A DNA stretch of 7,650 nucleotides from Acidobacteriota bacterium (GTDB taxonomy: Bacteria > Acidobacteriota > Terriglobia > Terriglobales > Acidobacteriaceae). Made by a program: the position numbers and the translations under genes. The stretch is from assembly GCA_021811745.1 (NCBI GenBank), contig JAJZNH010000143.1, positions 1 through 7,650 on the forward strand, read 5' to 3'. Positions 5,660 through 7,650 of this stretch are shown piece by piece. Below the pieces are notes generated by a model, which saw only the letters and a list, made by a program, of their open reading frames with translations, was not told the DNA's origin and searched no databases. Numbering within the stretch: the first letter of the stretch is position 1; each line of letters starts with the position of its first letter.

Positions 5660-6763
5660 ATGAACAAGCTTGTCGTTGCCAATCTCTTTCACCGCCCATT
5701 GCGTTCGCTGATCAGCGTCCTGGCGGTGGCCATTGAAGTCATCATGATGCTGACAATCATCTCCATCATGCTGGGGCAGGTCACCGGCCAGAGGCGGATG
5801 AATAACGGAATCGGCGCCGATATCATCGTTCGCCCCAGTAATACCACGTTTTTGAATGGCGTAGGCGGCGCACCCATCCCTGTGAAAGTGGTGGATGTGT
5901 TGCGCAAGCTGCCGCATGTCGCCGTTGCTTCGCCCGTGATCACCAGCCTTTCGATGAGCGACGGACTTGAGGTGCTGTGGGGAATCGACTATGCCAGCTA
6001 CAGCCAGTTGAGTCGTTTCCGCTTTCTCTCGGGAGGGCCGATGCAGGGTCCGTATGACGTCATTGTGGACGATGTATTTGCCGCCAGCGGCAAAGGACAC
6101 CACGTGGGCGACACAATCCTCATCCTGAAGCATCCCTTCCGGATATCGGGCATCTTCGCGCACGGCAAAGGCGGGCGCAAGCTCATCTCCATCGACACCA
6201 TGGGGAAATTGATCGGCTCCGAAGGGAGAGCTTCGGCATTCTATATCAAAGCAGACAATCTGGAGAATACAGGCCTGATTACGAGAGAAATCCTCGCCGC
6301 GCCCGGCATGCAGAATTACCAGGTGATGACGATGGATGAGTGGCTTTCGCTGATGACGCCCGACCGGATGCCGGGCCTGAACATTGCAGTCAACGTGGTG
6401 ATCGGCATTGCCGTCATCATCGGGTTCCTGGTGATCTTTCAGTCGATGTATACCTCGGTTCTGGAGCGGACACGGGAGATCGGCATTCTCAAGTCGATGG
6501 GTGCTTCCAAATCGACGATTGTCAGCGTGGTGCTGCGCGAGACCTCAATCATGGCATGCGCCGGAGTCTCGGTGGGCGTGGTGCTTTCCTTTGCCGCAAA
6601 GTCAATGATCACAGCGAAATTCCCCACGCTTTATCTGGATATGAACGGCTCGCTGGTCATCGAAGCGGCTGTCATTGCGCTGGTTGGGGCGGTCCTCGGC
6701 GCGCTTTACCCGGCCTGGATTGCGGCGCGCAAAGATCCGATCGACGCGCTGGCGTACGAGTAG
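5660..6763 (+). CDS. ABC-type permease of the MacB/LolC/FtsX family
   Basis: The 367-residue protein has the classic layout of this family: one membrane helix near the N-terminus (about 17-39), a periplasmic domain of about 200 residues (42-238), and three C-terminal membrane helices (about 241-262, 288-312 and 331-352). The cytoplasmic loop after helix 2 reads ERTREIGILKSMGASKSTI, the coupling-helix signature of FtsX-domain permeases. The protein ends PAWIAARKDPIDALAYE, a common terminus for MacB/DevC-like permeases. Such proteins do not pass substrate through a channel but transmit ATP-driven motion across the membrane, as in lipoprotein release, peptide or antibiotic export, or control of wall hydrolases. 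They need a separate ATPase. None is encoded in the window: the next gene is unrelated and points the other way. The ATG at 5660 is fixed by an upstream in-frame stop at 5609-5611; the Shine-Dalgarno sequence is weak. The substrate is unknown. Confidence 0.92.
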   Translation: MNKLVVANLFHRPLRSLISVLAVAIEVIMMLTIISIMLGQVTGQRRMNNGIGADIIVRPSNTTFLNGVGGAPIPVKVVDVLRKLPHVAVASPVITSLSMSDGLEVLWGIDYASYSQLSRFRFLSGGPMQGPYDVIVDDVFAASGKGHHVGDTILILKHPFRISGIFAHGKGGRKLISIDTMGKLIGSEGRASAFYIKADNLENTGLITREILAAPGMQNYQVMTMDEWLSLMTPDRMPGLNIAVNVVIGIAVIIGFLVIFQSMYTSVLERTREIGILKSMGASKSTIVSVVLRETSIMACAGVSVGVVLSFAAKSMITAKFPTLYLDMNGSLVIEAAVIALVGAVLGALYPAWIAARKDPIDALAYE

Positions 6764-6837
6764 AGCAGATGCGGCCGTACCCGGTCCCTTGCTCCGACTA
6801 AGACGCAAGTCACGGTTTCATGGGCAGATTTGGGTGC

Positions 6838-6885
6838 AAAAAAAAGCGGCCCGCTGCTACAGGTTGCAGCGGGTCGCTTTCTTAT
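6838..6885. terminator. Strong bidirectional terminator between convergent genes
   Basis: AGCGGCCCGCTGC (6845-6857) pairs with GCAGCGGGTCGCT (6866-6878) over 13 bp with one G-U pair and an 8-base loop. The plus strand continues TTTCTTATT. On the minus strand the stem is followed by eight T, the complement of the A-run at 6838-6845. It can therefore stop both the permease transcript (stop codon 75 bases away) and the oxidase transcript (29 bases away). Confidence 0.93.
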
Positions 6886-6913
6886 TCTGCTCTGTAGTCC
6901 TTGCGGAACGGCT

Positions 6914-7650
6914 TCAGGCGGAGGGCCGGATGTTCTGATTGACCCGGAAGAAGTTGCCGGGGTCATACTTCTTCTTGATCGAGGCCAGGCGATCAAAGTT
7001 GTCGCGGTAGGTGGCCTGAACGCGCTCCTGCCCCTCTTCCATCATGAAGTTCACGTAGGCGCCGCCGGCTGAATATGGGTGCAGCGCTTCCCAGTAGCGT
7101 TTACACCACATAGAGATCTTTTCGGCGTTGGCGGGATCGGGGTCTACACCCACGATCACCTCGGAGAACAGCGCTTCGCGGTGGCTATATGCGGTGTCGT
7201 TTTTGCCCACGCGTCGCGCCGCACCATTCACCGGGTAGAGGTGCATGGTCGATAGCATAGTGGGAATCGTGGGGCCGAGTTCCGCATGTCGCGCGATGGC
7301 CTCGTCGCTCAGTTCCGTGAAATTGTCAGCCCGCCAGTACCACTGCAAGCCGGGAGTAAACAGGGGATCGAAGATGCTCTGCGCAACCGGGAAGGGTACG
7401 AGCCCCACATGATCAAGGAGCGGGTTCCCCAGGCATCGTACCGGCTTGAGGGTCTCGTCCACCTTTTCCGCCGGCCCGGTGTAACACCACACAATGGCGC
7501 ATACTTTCTTGAGGTGGAGATGGGCGGGAAACATCGGCGTGGGGGGCACCACCAGGAAAGCGAAAAAGCCGCCTACCTCCTCGGGAGCATCCTTGATGAA
7601 GTCGCGATAGGCCCGCAAAACAGTTTCGGCCTCTTCGAGCGGCCAGAAGG
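6914..7650 (-). CDS. FAD-linked oxidase of the berberine-bridge type, C-terminal part (5' end outside window)
   Basis: The frame is open to the right edge, so the N-terminus is missing. The visible 244 residues begin FWPLEEAETVLRAYRDF; the TTG at 7618 is internal. The last 45 residues are a clear BBE domain: AYVNFMMEEG, then RDNFDRLASIKKKYDPGNFF, then VNQNI. That domain ends berberine-bridge-like oxidases, including glucooligosaccharide oxidases and many bacterial antibiotic-tailoring enzymes. The N-terminal PP-loop domain, which would bind FAD covalently through His and sometimes Cys, lies outside the window. Families of this kind are usually about 450-500 residues, so roughly half is seen. 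The middle section (LLDHVGLVPFPVAQSIFD and onward) is the substrate-binding domain. The substrate cannot be told, and whether the enzyme is secreted cannot be judged without the N-terminus. The gene converges on the permease gene, with the shared terminator between them. Confidence 0.9.
   Translation of the reverse strand, partial: FWPLEEAETVLRAYRDFIKDAPEEVGGFFAFLVVPPTPMFPAHLHLKKVCAIVWCYTGPAEKVDETLKPVRCLGNPLLDHVGLVPFPVAQSIFDPLFTPGLQWYWRADNFTELSDEAIARHAELGPTIPTMLSTMHLYPVNGAARRVGKNDTAYSHREALFSEVIVGVDPDPANAEKISMWCKRYWEALHPYSAGGAYVNFMMEEGQERVQATYRDNFDRLASIKKKYDPGNFFRVNQNIRPSA

Noticed and set aside
5418..5663. 81-codon plus-strand frame whose TGA overlaps the permease ATG (ATGA), as in coupled genes
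   Set aside because: It starts at TTG without a ribosome site, and the product is rich in Arg, Trp and Pro with no domain, unlike real proteins here. The overlap is probably chance.

Overview
The window is GC-rich, tightly packed bacterial chromosome. It carries seven protein-coding genes plus one more that is cut by the right edge, and no tRNA, rRNA, CRISPR array, insertion sequence or phage gene that I can recognise. The mix of families (an AsmA-type envelope protein, a periplasmic alpha-carbonic-anhydrase-like protein, a RodZ-like helix-turn-helix membrane protein, a MacB/FtsX-type permease and a berberine-bridge-type FAD oxidase) suits a Gram-negative bacterium. Protein style and promoter style suggest Acidobacteriota (Terriglobia), but that is inference from memory of such proteins, not a database result.

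Layout. Bases 1-969 (+) hold the C-terminal part of an AsmA-like protein. Four bases later a HAD-family sugar/polyol phosphatase (974-1657, +) begins. It converges on an unrecognised 165-residue protein (1728-2225, -). A block of minus-strand genes follows: that unknown protein, the alpha-carbonic-anhydrase-like protein (2405-3151), metK (3287-4456) and a RodZ-like HTH membrane protein (4808-5332). Each appears to have its own promoter, and metK is closed by a strong intrinsic terminator at 3217-3254, so this is not one operon. A 327-base divergent region separates the HTH gene from an ABC-type permease (5660-6763, +). The permease converges on an FAD-linked oxidase (6914 to the right edge, -), and a strong two-way terminator (6838-6885) lies between them.

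What stands out. (1) The carbonic-anhydrase-like protein keeps the fold motifs, the proton-shuttle His, the gatekeeper Glu/Thr pair and the disulfide cysteines. However, two of the three zinc-binding histidines are replaced, His94 by Asp and His119 by Gln, the pattern of a carbonic-anhydrase-related protein rather than a working enzyme. (2) metK has a good promoter about 185 bases upstream of its start. The long leader can fold into several helices, yet I do not recognise any known SAM riboswitch class in it. (3) metK very probably starts at a TTG codon placed correctly behind an AGGAG site. (4) The HTH protein keeps the RodZ-type N-terminal domain and membrane helix but lacks the usual C-terminal periplasmic domain. 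Its promoter has a perfect 10-bp palindrome between the -35 and -10 boxes. (5) The permease has no ATPase partner in view.

The genes do not form one obvious pathway. The common thread is a cell-envelope theme (AsmA, CA-like protein, HTH-TM protein, permease) around the housekeeping gene metK. No coherent new multi-gene system is evident; the best candidates for novelty are the metal-site-altered CA-like protein and the metK leader.
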